From NCBI RefSeq assembly GCF_001404985.1, contig NZ_JRLF01000015.1, positions 124,001 to 188,000 of the forward strand: a stretch of 64,000 bases of DNA, in the 5' to 3' direction. This DNA is from Flavobacterium aquidurense. Its GTDB lineage: Bacteria > Bacteroidota > Bacteroidia > Flavobacteriales > Flavobacteriaceae. Below are positions 48,365-57,967 of the stretch, in pieces. The position numbers and the translations under genes were made by a program. Under the pieces are notes generated by a model, which was not told where the DNA came from, ran no database searches, and saw only the letters and a list, made by a program, of their open reading frames with translations. Each line of letters starts with the position of its first letter. The first letter of the stretch is position 1.

Positions 48365-49951
48365 TTAATTTATTAATGGTATTTTTATTATAAAGGTGCT
48401 ACCTTTTCCTTTTTCGCTTTCAACATATACTTGTCCATTGTGATCTTCTACTATTCTTTTTACATAAGCCAGACCTAAACCGTGTCCTTTTACATTATGT
48501 AAATCTCCTGTATGTTCTCTGTAAAACTTCTCAAAAACTCTTTTTTGAGCTACTTTACTCATACCAAGACCATTATCTTTTACTTTTATCAAAATCATGT
48601 CTTTGACATTTTCTGTAAAAATTTCAATTTCAGGAATATCAGGTGAATATTTTATAGCATTTTCTAAAATATTAACCAACACATTTGTAAAATGCACTTC
48701 GTTGATTAAACACGTTGTTCTTGCTGCATTTAAGTGCTTTACAACTGTTCCGTGTCTGTCTTCCAGAATTAAATTTACGTGCTCAATTGCATCATCGATT
48801 ATATCGTGAATAGCCGTTGGCTCTTTTGTAATATCCAATTCTCTTTTTTCAAGCTTAGAAATACGAAGAACGTTTTCTACCTGAGCGTGCATTCTTTTAT
48901 TCTCATCCCGAATCATTTGCAGATATCGAAATACTTTTTCTTTATCTTCAATAATTTTAGGGTTCTTAATAGCATCAAGTGCTAAATTTATTGTTGCAAT
49001 TGGAGTTTTAAACTCATGCGTCATATTATTTATAAAATCAGTTTTGATTTCAGAAATATGTTTCTGACGCAATAATTGATTCAACGCACTTGTATAGGCA
49101 ACTATGATAATTAATGTAAAAATTATTGATAGTATTGTAATACTCAACAATTCAGACAGTAAAAATTTCTTTTTGTGAGGAAAAGTTATGAATAACTCAT
49201 ATTTACTATTTCCTTCGTTATCTGTATATATAGGAACATGATAGCTTGCATCTTTATCATAATGAAATCCGTCTGATTTAACCTTTGTTGCAAGGCCGCT
49301 ATTAAGGACTCCATATTCAAACTTGGTTTTTACACCATATTCTTCCAGTTCTTTCTTTAAAAGTTTTTGAAGCTTATCTTTTGTAATTCTTCCTTCTATA
49401 GGTGTCAAAGAAGCAATATCTTTATATTGAATTTGCTGCTGTACTTTATTTAAGATATCTAAACTACCTGATTTTTCGATTTTTAGATCCGGAATTATAC
49501 TTTGTCCCAGACTATTATTATCGATTCCGTTATTATTGTTATAAACTTCAGTTACTCTTTTAGAACTGAAATTCTTAAATCTCTCACTGCTGAATTTTTT
49601 ATTAAATAGTGAACCATTAATATCGTAATCCTCAGAGGTAAGTGTATTCGAGTATACTATCGTTTTATTTGTTTTTGTATTTCTCTGAACATAGAGTACT
49701 TCAAGCAGATCTTCTTTTTTAGGAGTTTTACCAGTACTGTCTTTTATACGATTGTATTTGTCGTAAAAACTATATTCTTCTTGTTGTTCCAGTTTGTCAG
49801 CAACATTACCTATTACTTGTGTAACATGATATTTAAATTGCTCATCATTATTTTTGAACGAAGAATTGAACCAATATACCTGGACAAGAATAATCCCTAT
49901 TAAGGACAAACTCATCAATAAAACAAGTATTCTAAAAAATAATTTATTCAT
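48365..49951 (-). CDS. rprX: Membrane sensor histidine kinase (RprX-like)
   Basis: 528 residues. TM1 (ILVLLMSLSLIGIILVQVYWF, about 8-28), a large periplasmic sensor domain of about 235 residues with Asn-rich segments, TM2 (LLSITILSIIFTLIIIVAYTSAL, about 268-290), then HisKA with H in NNMTHEFKTPIATINLAL and HATPase: N-box NILENAIKYSP, G1 VKDNGLGMSKV, G2 GHGLGLAYVKRIV. No HAMP domain is visible. The cognate regulator gene follows. The signal is unknown. The periplasmic part has no recognised ligand-binding motif. Confidence 0.92.
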   Translation of the reverse strand: MNKLFFRILVLLMSLSLIGIILVQVYWFNSSFKNNDEQFKYHVTQVIGNVADKLEQQEEYSFYDKYNRIKDSTGKTPKKEDLLEVLYVQRNTKTNKTIVYSNTLTSEDYDINGSLFNKKFSSERFKNFSSKRVTEVYNNNNGIDNNSLGQSIIPDLKIEKSGSLDILNKVQQQIQYKDIASLTPIEGRITKDKLQKLLKKELEEYGVKTKFEYGVLNSGLATKVKSDGFHYDKDASYHVPIYTDNEGNSKYELFITFPHKKKFLLSELLSITILSIIFTLIIIVAYTSALNQLLRQKHISEIKTDFINNMTHEFKTPIATINLALDAIKNPKIIEDKEKVFRYLQMIRDENKRMHAQVENVLRISKLEKRELDITKEPTAIHDIIDDAIEHVNLILEDRHGTVVKHLNAARTTCLINEVHFTNVLVNILENAIKYSPDIPEIEIFTENVKDMILIKVKDNGLGMSKVAQKRVFEKFYREHTGDLHNVKGHGLGLAYVKRIVEDHNGQVYVESEKGKGSTFIIKIPLIN

Positions 49952-50010
49952 CGAAACAAAATTAATATTTTAACAATATACTAAATAATACATTAACCAA
50001 ATATTAACAT

Positions 50011-50607
50011 TTAAGACTGATTTTGTTTTATATTTAAAATTTTAAGAATTTTAACAACTTCTTCTTTAGCAATTTTAAGATTACTGTTATTTATTACAAA
50101 ATTGCTCAAAGAAATTCTTTTTTCGTCATTCCATTGCATTTTCATTCTGCTTAAAACTTGTTCGCGTGTGATATTATCCCGCTTAACAACTCTTTCAATC
50201 CTGATTTCTTCGGGTGCAGTAACAGTTACAATTACATCGCATTCTTTATAGCGGCCACTTTCAAACAAAATTGCGGCTTCATAAATTACATATTCATGTT
50301 TTTTATTCTCTAGCAACCACAATTCAAAATCTTTTTTTACAGCTGGATGAACAATGCTATTTAACTTGGCTAATTTATCCGCATTATTAAATACAATTTC
50401 GGCCAATTTTGACCTGTTTAAAATCTCCTTTTCAAAAAGAGAATCCCCAAAAGTTGTTTTTATTTGCTGTATAATATCTGCAGACTGCATTACTTTTTTA
50501 GCCGCATCATCAGCTATATAAACAGGAACTCCCATTTCTGCAAAATAGTTTGCAATAGTGGTTTTTCCGCTTCCTATTCCGCCTGTTAAGCCAATAACTT
50601 TTGTCAT
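50011..50607 (-). CDS. coaE: Dephospho-CoA kinase
   Basis: 198 residues. Last step of CoA synthesis, phosphorylating dephospho-CoA with ATP. P-loop IGLTGGIGSGKTTIANYFAEMGVPVYIADDAAK, LLENKKHEYVIYEAAILFES and the CoA-site SRMKMQWNDEKR are typical. It follows the glycosyltransferase gene by one base. coaBC, which acts two steps earlier, is at 56415-57629 on the same strand. Confidence 0.95.
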   Translation of the reverse strand: MTKVIGLTGGIGSGKTTIANYFAEMGVPVYIADDAAKKVMQSADIIQQIKTTFGDSLFEKEILNRSKLAEIVFNNADKLAKLNSIVHPAVKKDFELWLLENKKHEYVIYEAAILFESGRYKECDVIVTVTAPEEIRIERVVKRDNITREQVLSRMKMQWNDEKRISLSNFVINNSNLKIAKEEVVKILKILNIKQNQS

Positions 50608-50608
50608 A

Positions 50609-51607
50609 TTATACTTTAAAAAACATACGAGGAAAAGCTTCTTGTGGTTTTTTCTTTAAAAGAATAATTTTTATGAAAGATTTTAAAAATCCCGTACCAT
50701 AACCATAAAACTGTTTCCAGACTGCAATTACAGATAAGTATCCAATTTTAATGCTTTTGTTCTGAACACTTGCTGTAAGAAAAATGATAACGAAATATAC
50801 GAAATATATTTGTAATAATATATCAATATTGAAAATTAACAGTAAAAAAGCTAATAATAGACCTAGTATAAATACTGATGGAAAAAAGAAAGTTAACTTA
50901 TTATGCTCTGGATACCAACTATTTAATATAGGTCTTGCTATACCAAATTTATTTACCTGAATAGAAAATTTTTCCCAGTCTATCCTGCGTTTATGATAAA
51001 CATAAGCCTCAGGAAACAATCTGGTTTCAAATCCCAGGTTCCATAAACGAATAGAAAGATCAGGATCTTCTCCGGGATGAATGTTTCCAAAACCTTTTGA
51101 AGCTTCAAATGCTTTTTTTGAAATCCCCATATTAAAACTTCTAGGCTGGAATTTATTGATTTTTTCAGATCCACCACGAATTCCACCTGTAGTAAGAAAA
51201 GAGGTCATTGCAAAATTAATAGCTTTCTGAATATCAGAAAAACTGTCTAACGCTTTATCAGGGCCACCAAAACAATCTACATAATCTGCATTTAGTGCTT
51301 TTCGAACTTCTGTTAAATAATTGGATGGAATAATACAATCCGAATCAAAAATGATAAAATAATCACCACGTGCTTTTTGCATTCCGAAATTCCTTGAATC
51401 TCCTGGACCCGAGTTTTCTTTGAAATAATATGAAATATTCAATTTTCCCTGATACGTCATCACTACATCTTTACACGGTATTGACGAACCATCTTCAATA
51501 AGAACAATTTCAAAAGCTTCATTATAATCAGATTTTGACAGACTTTCTAAAAGTTCATCAACTTCATCTGGACGATTATACACGGGTATAATTAAAGAAA
51601 AAATCAT
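50609..51607 (-). CDS. Glycosyltransferase family 2
   Basis: About 332 residues from the ATG at 51607 (MIFSLIIPVYNRPDEVDELL); the upstream start adds 14 non-conserved residues. GT-A fold with nucleotide-sugar motifs: LIIPVYNRP, EIVLIEDGSS, PGDSRNFGMQKARGDYFIIFDSDCIIP (DxD). Residues about 235-330 contain three hydrophobic membrane segments and a basic tail. Acceptor and sugar are unknown. The gene ends one base before coaE. Confidence 0.93.
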   Translation of the reverse strand: MIFSLIIPVYNRPDEVDELLESLSKSDYNEAFEIVLIEDGSSIPCKDVVMTYQGKLNISYYFKENSGPGDSRNFGMQKARGDYFIIFDSDCIIPSNYLTEVRKALNADYVDCFGGPDKALDSFSDIQKAINFAMTSFLTTGGIRGGSEKINKFQPRSFNMGISKKAFEASKGFGNIHPGEDPDLSIRLWNLGFETRLFPEAYVYHKRRIDWEKFSIQVNKFGIARPILNSWYPEHNKLTFFFPSVFILGLLLAFLLLIFNIDILLQIYFVYFVIIFLTASVQNKSIKIGYLSVIAVWKQFYGYGTGFLKSFIKIILLKKKPQEAFPRMFFKV

Positions 51608-51677
51608 AACGGGATGTGCGGTATTAGAGTGGCAATTTTTTAAATTCAAAATTTTAACAAAGATATGTTATATTCAT

Positions 51678-51710
51678 AAAAAAACCATCAACTTTTGGTT
51701 GATGGTTTCC
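51678..51710 (-). terminator. Terminator after fabV
   Basis: AAACCATCAAC / GTTGATGGTTT stem with a four-base loop, A and T runs on both sides. Confidence 0.85.
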
Positions 51711-51731
51711 TATTTATAGTAATTCTTTTAT

Positions 51732-52922
51732 CTACTTGATACTTTCGATTTCAACAACTTCATTTGCCTCTGCGCTGTAATCTACTCCTGCAAATTCAAA
51801 TCCAAAAAGATTTAGAAAATCATTCTTATATCCTGCTAAATCTCCAATTGCAGGTAATGTTTCAGTTGTAGCCTCTAACCAAAGTTTAGCCACTTTTTCC
51901 TGAACATCATCACGCATTTCCCAATCATCAATTCTGATTCTCCCTTTTTCATCTACAGGAACTTCAGATCCATTATACAATCTGTCTTTAAACAAACGTT
52001 GGATTTGCTCAATACAACCTTCGTGAATTCCTTCTTCTTTCATAATTTTATACAAAAGAGAAATATATAATGGAATAACCGGAATTGCAGAACTTGCTTG
52101 TGTAACCAATGCTTTGTTTACAGAAACATATGCTTTTCCTCCTATTGATTTCAAACTGTCTGTGATCGAGAATGCAGTAGCTTCTAAATCATCTTTTGCA
52201 CGGCCAATTGTACCTTTACGGTAAACTGCTTCTGTCAATGATGGCCCAATGTATGAATAAGCAACTGTTGTAGCTCCTTCAGCCAATAAATTTTCATCTT
52301 TTAAAGCATCAATCCACATAGCCCAGTCTTCACCACCCATTACCGCTACAGTATTAGTGATATCTTCCTCATTTGCCGGAGCAATCGAAACTTCTGTTAC
52401 GTTTCCGGTATGAAAATCTACTGTTTTATTGGTAAAAGTTTGTCCGATCGGTTTCAAAACTGAACGGTGCAATACTCCTGTAACCGGATGTTGACGTACA
52501 GGTGAAGCTAAACTGTAAATTACAAGATCAACCTGACCTAAATCAGCTTTTATTAAATCTAAAGTTTGTCTTTTTATTTCATTAGAAAAAGCATCTCCAT
52601 TGATACTTTTTGCATATAAACCTGCTTTGTGAGCTTCTGTTTCAAATGCAGCAGAATTATACCACCCTGGTGAAGCTGTTTTACCTTCTACTGGTGGTTT
52701 TTCAAAAAATACTCCAATAGTTGCAGCATCAGATCCAAAAGCACTTGTAATTCTTGAAGCTAATCCAAAACCTGTAGAAGCACCAATAACCAATACTTTT
52801 TTTGCACCTGCAATTGGTCCTTTTGATTTTATATACTCTATTTGATTTTTAACATTTTGCTCGCTACCTTTTGGGTGTGATGTCAAGCAAATAAATCCTC
52901 TCATTCTAGGTTCTATAATCAT
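51732..52922 (-). CDS. fabV: Enoyl-[acyl-carrier-protein] reductase FabV
   Basis: 396 residues. Long-chain type ENR (FabV/TER family): MRGFICLTSHPKGSEQNVKNQI, cofactor motif VLVIGASTGFGLASRITSAF, DLVIYSLASPVR and the active site Tyr-x8-Lys in VYRKGTIGRAKDD, with SYIGPSLTEAVYRKG. It reduces trans-2-enoyl-ACP with NADH to saturated acyl-ACP and is usually insensitive to triclosan. It is the likely ENR of this organism unless fabI also exists elsewhere. Monocistronic, with its own terminator. Confidence 0.96.
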   Translation of the reverse strand: MIIEPRMRGFICLTSHPKGSEQNVKNQIEYIKSKGPIAGAKKVLVIGASTGFGLASRITSAFGSDAATIGVFFEKPPVEGKTASPGWYNSAAFETEAHKAGLYAKSINGDAFSNEIKRQTLDLIKADLGQVDLVIYSLASPVRQHPVTGVLHRSVLKPIGQTFTNKTVDFHTGNVTEVSIAPANEEDITNTVAVMGGEDWAMWIDALKDENLLAEGATTVAYSYIGPSLTEAVYRKGTIGRAKDDLEATAFSITDSLKSIGGKAYVSVNKALVTQASSAIPVIPLYISLLYKIMKEEGIHEGCIEQIQRLFKDRLYNGSEVPVDEKGRIRIDDWEMRDDVQEKVAKLWLEATTETLPAIGDLAGYKNDFLNLFGFEFAGVDYSAEANEVVEIESIK

Positions 52923-52987
52923 AATCTATATTATTTCAATTTAATTTGATCTAAATTCTTATTATATTGAGACACTTTTAAGCATCT

Positions 52988-53698
52988 TTATTGTATAATT
53001 TTTACAATATTCTCTCTAACTGATAAAATGTCTATTTTTTTATCTTTACAGTCAATTTGAGTACCGTTATATTTTTCAATAAGCAAATTTAAATCATTAC
53101 ATTCTCTAATGAAATTAAACTCTTTCTTATCAACGTCGAAAATAATCCCTTTCAAGGTGTTCAAATTTGCTCCTATTACTCCGCCTACTGCTCCACCACT
53201 ACCATAGGCAAAAGCTTTAGACCAGCCATTTGCAAAAGGTCCTTCTAAATACAAAAACTTTCCGTCATTTAAAACTCTGTGATAGGAATTAGGATTATCC
53301 CCAGACATATTATGATCTTCTTTTGAAGCAAACTTTTCAAAATATCTTTGTTGAATATAAAGACTACCATTATAAGATATCGCAAAATAATCTGTAATTC
53401 TAACGTCATTTTTTTTCCAGTAAAAAAAAGCATGATCCACCACTGCATCTTTTTCTATTGACTTTCTCGAACCAACAATATTTCTTCTTTCCAGCGCATC
53501 CCCCATATATATAAATTTCTTTTCAAGAAAATCATCAAATGTTTTATACACACCTTCAGGATAATTTTTTATCAAATATAAAGTATTGTTAGCCTCTGTA
53601 GATTTTGGTTCTAATATCGTAGTGGAAACTAAATCTTGTGCTTTAATTTGAATTACGCAAAAAAACAAAAAACAAGTAACTGATAATTTTTTCAACAT
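52988..53698 (-). CDS. Hypothetical secreted protein
   Basis: 236 residues. Signal peptide MLKKLSVTCFLFFCVIQIKA. The mature protein has a conserved-looking core NYPEGVYKTFDDFLEKKF with RRNIVGSRKSIEKDAVVDHAFFYWKKNDVRITDYFAISYNGSLYIQQRYF, and a Gly-rich stretch AYGSGGAVGGVIGANLNTLKGIIFDV that could be a short membrane segment or flexible loop. I do not recognise the family. It lies between recN and fabV on the same strand, but probably as a separate unit. Confidence 0.8.
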   Translation of the reverse strand: MLKKLSVTCFLFFCVIQIKAQDLVSTTILEPKSTEANNTLYLIKNYPEGVYKTFDDFLEKKFIYMGDALERRNIVGSRKSIEKDAVVDHAFFYWKKNDVRITDYFAISYNGSLYIQQRYFEKFASKEDHNMSGDNPNSYHRVLNDGKFLYLEGPFANGWSKAFAYGSGGAVGGVIGANLNTLKGIIFDVDKKEFNFIRECNDLNLLIEKYNGTQIDCKDKKIDILSVRENIVKIIQ

Positions 53699-53752
53699 CT
53701 AATTATTCTGGTTTTATTACTAAAGTTAGTCGGGCAAATATAATTTAAATAT

Positions 53753-55405
53753 TTAATTTAATAATTCTTTTGCGTGATTTAATACCGAATCAGAGATGTT
53801 TGCTCCTGATAACATTTGAGCAATTTCTATAACTCTTTCGTCCTGAGACAATAGCTTTAATTCTGATTGCGTATCGTCATCAACTGTAGATTTAAAAACT
53901 TTAAAATGAGAATCTCCTTTAGCTGCGATTTGTGGTAAATGTGTTATCGCAAAAATCTGCATTGTAGTACTCATTTCTTTCATGATCTCTCCCATTCTGA
54001 TAGCAATTTCTCCAGAAACCCCTGTATCAATTTCATCAAAAATTAGTGTTGGTAATTTTGAATATTGTGCTAAAATTGCCTTAACTGCCAACATAATACG
54101 TGACATCTCACCGCCTGATGCTACTTTTTTAAGTAAACCAAAATCAGTTCCTTTGTTTGCTGAAAATAAAAATTGTAATTCGTCTTTTCCGTTTTGAAAA
54201 TAACTTTCTGATGGTAAAAGTTCCATATTAAAACGAACATTTGGCATTCCTAATGTTTCTAAAATTGAAATCAATTTTTGAGATAAAACTGGAATTGCAT
54301 TGGTTCTGTTTTGATGTATTGCTGCTGCAAAAGCATCTAACTCAATACCTTTTTGATCTATTGCTTTGGATAAAACAGCTATCTCTTCTTCAATATTATC
54401 AAGTTCCAATAGTGTATTTCCTAAATTCGCCTGAATTTCAATTAGTTCATCAACAGAGGTTACCTGATGCTTTTTTTGTAAGTTATAAATCAATTGCAAT
54501 TTTTGACTTACCAGTTCTAATTGCGCAGGATCATTCAATAATTTTTCTGAAGCATTTTGCAATTCTTTCGAAATATCATCAAATTCAATCGCCAGACTTG
54601 TAATTCTTTCAAATACACTTTGATATTCTGGAGAAAAAAGGGCGATTTTTTGCAAAGCTGTTTTGATTTCATTTAGATTATGAAAAACTCCAAACTGCTC
54701 TTCATTAGCAATCACTAACGATTTATCAATAGCTTCTTTTATAATTTCGACATTATTTAATTTCTCAAAATCAGCTTCTAATTCTTCCTGTTCTCCTGAT
54801 TTTAATTTAGCTGACACCAATTCATTCAATAAAAAAGTATTATACTCTTGCTCTTTTCCTGAATCGCTTTGTTTTTTCAACAAAGCATTTAATTTGGATT
54901 TATCCGCTTTATATGATTTTAGTACTTTTTGATAAGATTGAATAGTATCAAAATTATTTGCAATTGCATCAATTATTTTGAATTGAACACCTTCATCTGA
55001 AAGTTCATGAGTTTGTTGTTGCGAGTGAATATCGATCAAAAACAAACTTAAATCTTGTAATTCCTGAAGATTTACAGGACTGTCATTTATAAACGCGCGT
55101 GATTTTCCTGAAGGCAAAATTTCTCTTCTAATGATGGTTTCATCTTCATAATCAAGATCATTTGTTTCAAAAAACTCTTTAAGATTGTATTTAGAAATTT
55201 CAAAATGTGCTTCGATTACACATTTCTCTTCTTTATTTTTCAACGAAGTTAAGTCGGCTCTTTTTCCTAAAACCAATCCTATTGCACCCAATATAATAGA
55301 TTTACCAGCACCCGTTTCACCTGTAATTATAGAAAAACCTCTTGAAAAATCGATAGTGAGTTTTTCAATCAGGGCATAATTTTTAATCGACAAGGACGTA
55401 ATCAT
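53753..55405 (-). CDS. recN: DNA repair protein RecN
   Basis: 550 residues, SMC-like ATPase. N-terminal Walker A in TGETGAGKSIILGAIGLVLGKRADL, long coiled coil (about 150-370), ABC signature VASGGEMSRIMLAVKAI, Walker B TLIFDEIDTGVSG and the ITHLPQIAAKGDSHFKV switch. It holds or tethers broken DNA ends during double-strand break repair. It ends the BamD-omega-CoaBC-DUF4835-RecN series common to Bacteroidota. Confidence 0.96.
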   Translation of the reverse strand: MITSLSIKNYALIEKLTIDFSRGFSIITGETGAGKSIILGAIGLVLGKRADLTSLKNKEEKCVIEAHFEISKYNLKEFFETNDLDYEDETIIRREILPSGKSRAFINDSPVNLQELQDLSLFLIDIHSQQQTHELSDEGVQFKIIDAIANNFDTIQSYQKVLKSYKADKSKLNALLKKQSDSGKEQEYNTFLLNELVSAKLKSGEQEELEADFEKLNNVEIIKEAIDKSLVIANEEQFGVFHNLNEIKTALQKIALFSPEYQSVFERITSLAIEFDDISKELQNASEKLLNDPAQLELVSQKLQLIYNLQKKHQVTSVDELIEIQANLGNTLLELDNIEEEIAVLSKAIDQKGIELDAFAAAIHQNRTNAIPVLSQKLISILETLGMPNVRFNMELLPSESYFQNGKDELQFLFSANKGTDFGLLKKVASGGEMSRIMLAVKAILAQYSKLPTLIFDEIDTGVSGEIAIRMGEIMKEMSTTMQIFAITHLPQIAAKGDSHFKVFKSTVDDDTQSELKLLSQDERVIEIAQMLSGANISDSVLNHAKELLN

Positions 55406-55459
55406 AAGGAAATTGTGTAAGTATAAAAATTAGTAAAAGAAAGTAAATTGAATAATCAA

Positions 55460-56344
55460 TTAAAATTTAATCTGAGACCATTTAGTAGAATTCAAAGGCG
55501 ACACTTTATTCAGCACATCTGTTAAGTCTCCTACAGGAATGCTAGGTCCTCCTGAAAAAATAGAAACTATTTCATCTGATTTTGCATCAAAAAATACTCG
55601 GGTCAAAAAAGCATTAGGCTTAACCGAATTCAATTTTCCGATGGTAAGTATTGCTGCTTTAATTTTTTCTTTGGATGTTTTTAAATCAAGGCTCATTCCA
55701 TCTAAACCAGTGTGATAAGCATACATAGTCTGACGTAAATCACTATACATTGGCGAGGTCATATCGTTTATTAAATAATAACGATTCTGAAGTCCATCAG
55801 ATTGGCTCCAACCTTTAAACCCGCCTTGTTGAGCAACATTAGCAATATTTTGAGCAGTTTCAAGATACTGATTTCCTGCTCCCATTTGAAAGGTATCTGC
55901 ATCCATTGCTAAAATCAAATAACTGTAGAAAGAAACTACAGAAACTAAATTTGATTCAAAAGTAGTTGGATTAAACAACAAAGGTTCGTATTCTGTATAT
56001 CTAAAATTAAAATCCTTATCGTTAAAATTAAATACCGGCGAAGAATAGGTCGAGTTATAGATCAATCGGGATGATTGTACCTGAATTGTACCAGTAAATT
56101 GATCTGAACTATTTGAAGACAACGTAATATACATCGAGCAATTGATTCGCTCGTTTTGTTTTAAAACTGATCCAGTCCAGTCTGTTTTATTTACAAATTC
56201 AGATAAAGATGTCTGAAGTGTTTTAAAAACTTGCTGATTTGGATTTGGCAACCTTTCAGTGTTAATAGTTACAGTACAATTTAACTGTTGTGCTTGTGTA
56301 AAGCCAAAAATGAAAAAAGCGAAAAGTGCAACTATTTTATTCAT
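55460..56344 (-). CDS. DUF4835 family protein
   Basis: 294 residues. Signal peptide (MNKIVALFAFFIFGFTQAQQ). Mature start LNCTVTINTERLPNPNQQVFKTLQTSLSEFVNKTDWTG and the further YLILAMDADTFQMGAGNQYLETAQNIANVAQQGGFKGW and SMDLKTSKEKIKAAILTIGKLN sections are hallmarks of DUF4835. Possibly linked to gliding/T9SS or envelope in Bacteroidota, but with no proven role. Conserved synteny with coaBC (70-base gap) and recN (54-base gap). Confidence 0.92.
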   Translation of the reverse strand: MNKIVALFAFFIFGFTQAQQLNCTVTINTERLPNPNQQVFKTLQTSLSEFVNKTDWTGSVLKQNERINCSMYITLSSNSSDQFTGTIQVQSSRLIYNSTYSSPVFNFNDKDFNFRYTEYEPLLFNPTTFESNLVSVVSFYSYLILAMDADTFQMGAGNQYLETAQNIANVAQQGGFKGWSQSDGLQNRYYLINDMTSPMYSDLRQTMYAYHTGLDGMSLDLKTSKEKIKAAILTIGKLNSVKPNAFLTRVFFDAKSDEIVSIFSGGPSIPVGDLTDVLNKVSPLNSTKWSQIKF

Positions 56345-56414
56345 GTGAATGATACTATTTGGTTTAGCAGTAATAGATTTTACTACCCTTGCTTTAAGTT
56401 TTTATTCTAAATTG

Positions 56415-57629
56415 TTACGATTTAAAAAAATGCGCAATCACTTTATTTAAAATATCAACTGCAACAGATTCTTTTGCTTTTAATTCCATTGGTTCGATTT
56501 TAAAGTTCTGATCAATAAAAGTCACTTTATTCGTTTCTTTCTTAAAACCGGCACCTTCATCTTGTAAGGAATTTAAAACAATCAAATCTAAGTTTTTTTT
56601 CTGAATTTTCAACTTAGCATTTTCAATTTTATTTTCAGTCTCTAAAGCAAACCCTATTAAATACTGATCTTTTTTGATTGCTCCCAGCGATGCTAATATA
56701 TCTTTTGTTTTTTCCAGTTCTATTGAAAATTCTTCTGATGCTTTTTTTATCTTTTGCAAAGCTACAACTTTAGGCCTGTAATCTGCCACCGCTGCAGCTG
56801 CAATAGCCACATCAACATCATTAAAATGCAAATGACAGGCATCATACATATCCTGGGCTGAAATTACATTAATAACTTCTATTGAACTGTTTTTCGCTTT
56901 GTAATGCGTTGGACCTGAAACCAGGATTACCTCTGCACCCAGACTAGCAGCCTGATTAGCAATATCAAACCCCATTTTCCCTGAAGAATGATTTCCTATA
57001 AAACGCACAGGATCTATAGCTTCGTATGTTGGACCTGCAGTAATTAGTATTTTTTTTCCTTTTAGCGGTAGTTTACTTTCTAAATCAGCTTCAAGAAAAG
57101 CAATGATATTTTCAGGTTCCGCCATTCGGCCTTCACCGGATAAACCACTTGCCAATTCTCCATTTTCAGCAGGAATCATTATATTGCCAAACTGTTTTAA
57201 AGCAGCAAAACTAGATAAAGTAGAAGGATGCTTGTACATATCCAAGTCCATTGCAGGAGCAAAATAAACAGGACATTTAGCTGATAAATAAGTAGCTATT
57301 AAAAGATTATCACAGTTTCCTGTAGCCATCTTGGATAATGTGTTCGCTGTCGCAGGAGCAATTAAGATTAAATCAGCCCAAAGTGCTAATTCAACATGAT
57401 TGTTCCAAACGGCATCTTCATCATCCTGATTAAAGAAACTGGAATGTACAGGATTTTTTGATAACGTAGATAACGTAAGTGGGGTTACAAAATCCTTAGA
57501 AGCAGGTGTCATGATCACTTGGACATGTGCACCTGCTTTTATAAAAAGTCGTACTAATGAGGCTGTTTTATAGGCTGCAATTCCACCAGAAACACCCAGT
57601 AAAATTTTCTTCCCGTTTAAAACTGACAT
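56415..57629 (-). CDS. coaBC: Bifunctional phosphopantothenoylcysteine decarboxylase/phosphopantothenate-cysteine ligase
   Basis: 404 residues. CoaC half (1-185): flavoprotein motif LLGVSGGIAAYKTASLVRLF, the NHVELALWADLILIAPATANTLSKMATGNCDNLL region, substrate clamp PVYFAPAMDLDMYKHP. CoaB half (190-404): KILITAGPTYEAIDPVRFIGNHSSGKMGFDIA, AAAVADYRP and KKEDQYLIGFALET-like motifs. It makes 4'-phosphopantetheine from phosphopantothenate and Cys. 11 bases after rpoZ. Confidence 0.95.
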   Translation of the reverse strand: MSVLNGKKILLGVSGGIAAYKTASLVRLFIKAGAHVQVIMTPASKDFVTPLTLSTLSKNPVHSSFFNQDDEDAVWNNHVELALWADLILIAPATANTLSKMATGNCDNLLIATYLSAKCPVYFAPAMDLDMYKHPSTLSSFAALKQFGNIMIPAENGELASGLSGEGRMAEPENIIAFLEADLESKLPLKGKKILITAGPTYEAIDPVRFIGNHSSGKMGFDIANQAASLGAEVILVSGPTHYKAKNSSIEVINVISAQDMYDACHLHFNDVDVAIAAAAVADYRPKVVALQKIKKASEEFSIELEKTKDILASLGAIKKDQYLIGFALETENKIENAKLKIQKKNLDLIVLNSLQDEGAGFKKETNKVTFIDQNFKIEPMELKAKESVAVDILNKVIAHFFKS

Positions 57630-57640
57630 TATACTATATA

Positions 57641-57958
57641 TTATTTATTTGAATTTCTGTGGTAAGTTTTACCGTCTAACCATTCCTGAACTGCTAAAGC
57701 GTGTGGTTTTGGTAATTTTTCGTAAAATTTAGAAACTTCAATTTGCTCTTTATTTTCAAAAACTTCTTCAAGACTGTCATTATATGTAGCAAACTCTTCT
57801 AATTTCTCAGTTAATTCTTTTTTAATTTCAGAATTAATTTGATTTGCTCTTTTAGCCATAATGGTAATTGCCTCATACACATTTCCTGTTGGCTCTTCAA
57901 TAACTGTTTTATTGTATGTTATTGTATTTACAGGAGCATTCGTCTTTTTTAAATCCAT
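57641..57958 (-). CDS. rpoZ: RNA polymerase omega subunit (RpoZ/RpoK type)
   Basis: 105 residues. KTNAPVNTITYNKTVIEEPTGNVYEAITIMAKRANQINSEIKKELTEKLEEF contains the omega core (VYEAITIMAKRANQI, equivalent to the bacterial 'RxxxAxxRAxQL' helix). The C-terminus has FYEKLPKPHALAVQEWLDGK, as is usual in Bacteroidota. Stabilises the beta' subunit. Nine bases after bamD and 11 before coaBC; the order bamD-rpoZ-coaBC is well conserved. Confidence 0.92.
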   Translation of the reverse strand: MDLKKTNAPVNTITYNKTVIEEPTGNVYEAITIMAKRANQINSEIKKELTEKLEEFATYNDSLEEVFENKEQIEVSKFYEKLPKPHALAVQEWLDGKTYHRNSNK

Positions 57959-57967
57959 GACTTTATT

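Noticed and set aside
47645..49951. Possibility that the two-component system controls the adjacent MITE or small ORF
   Set aside because: No shared sites were seen; neighbours are convergent or separate units, so there is no basis for a link.
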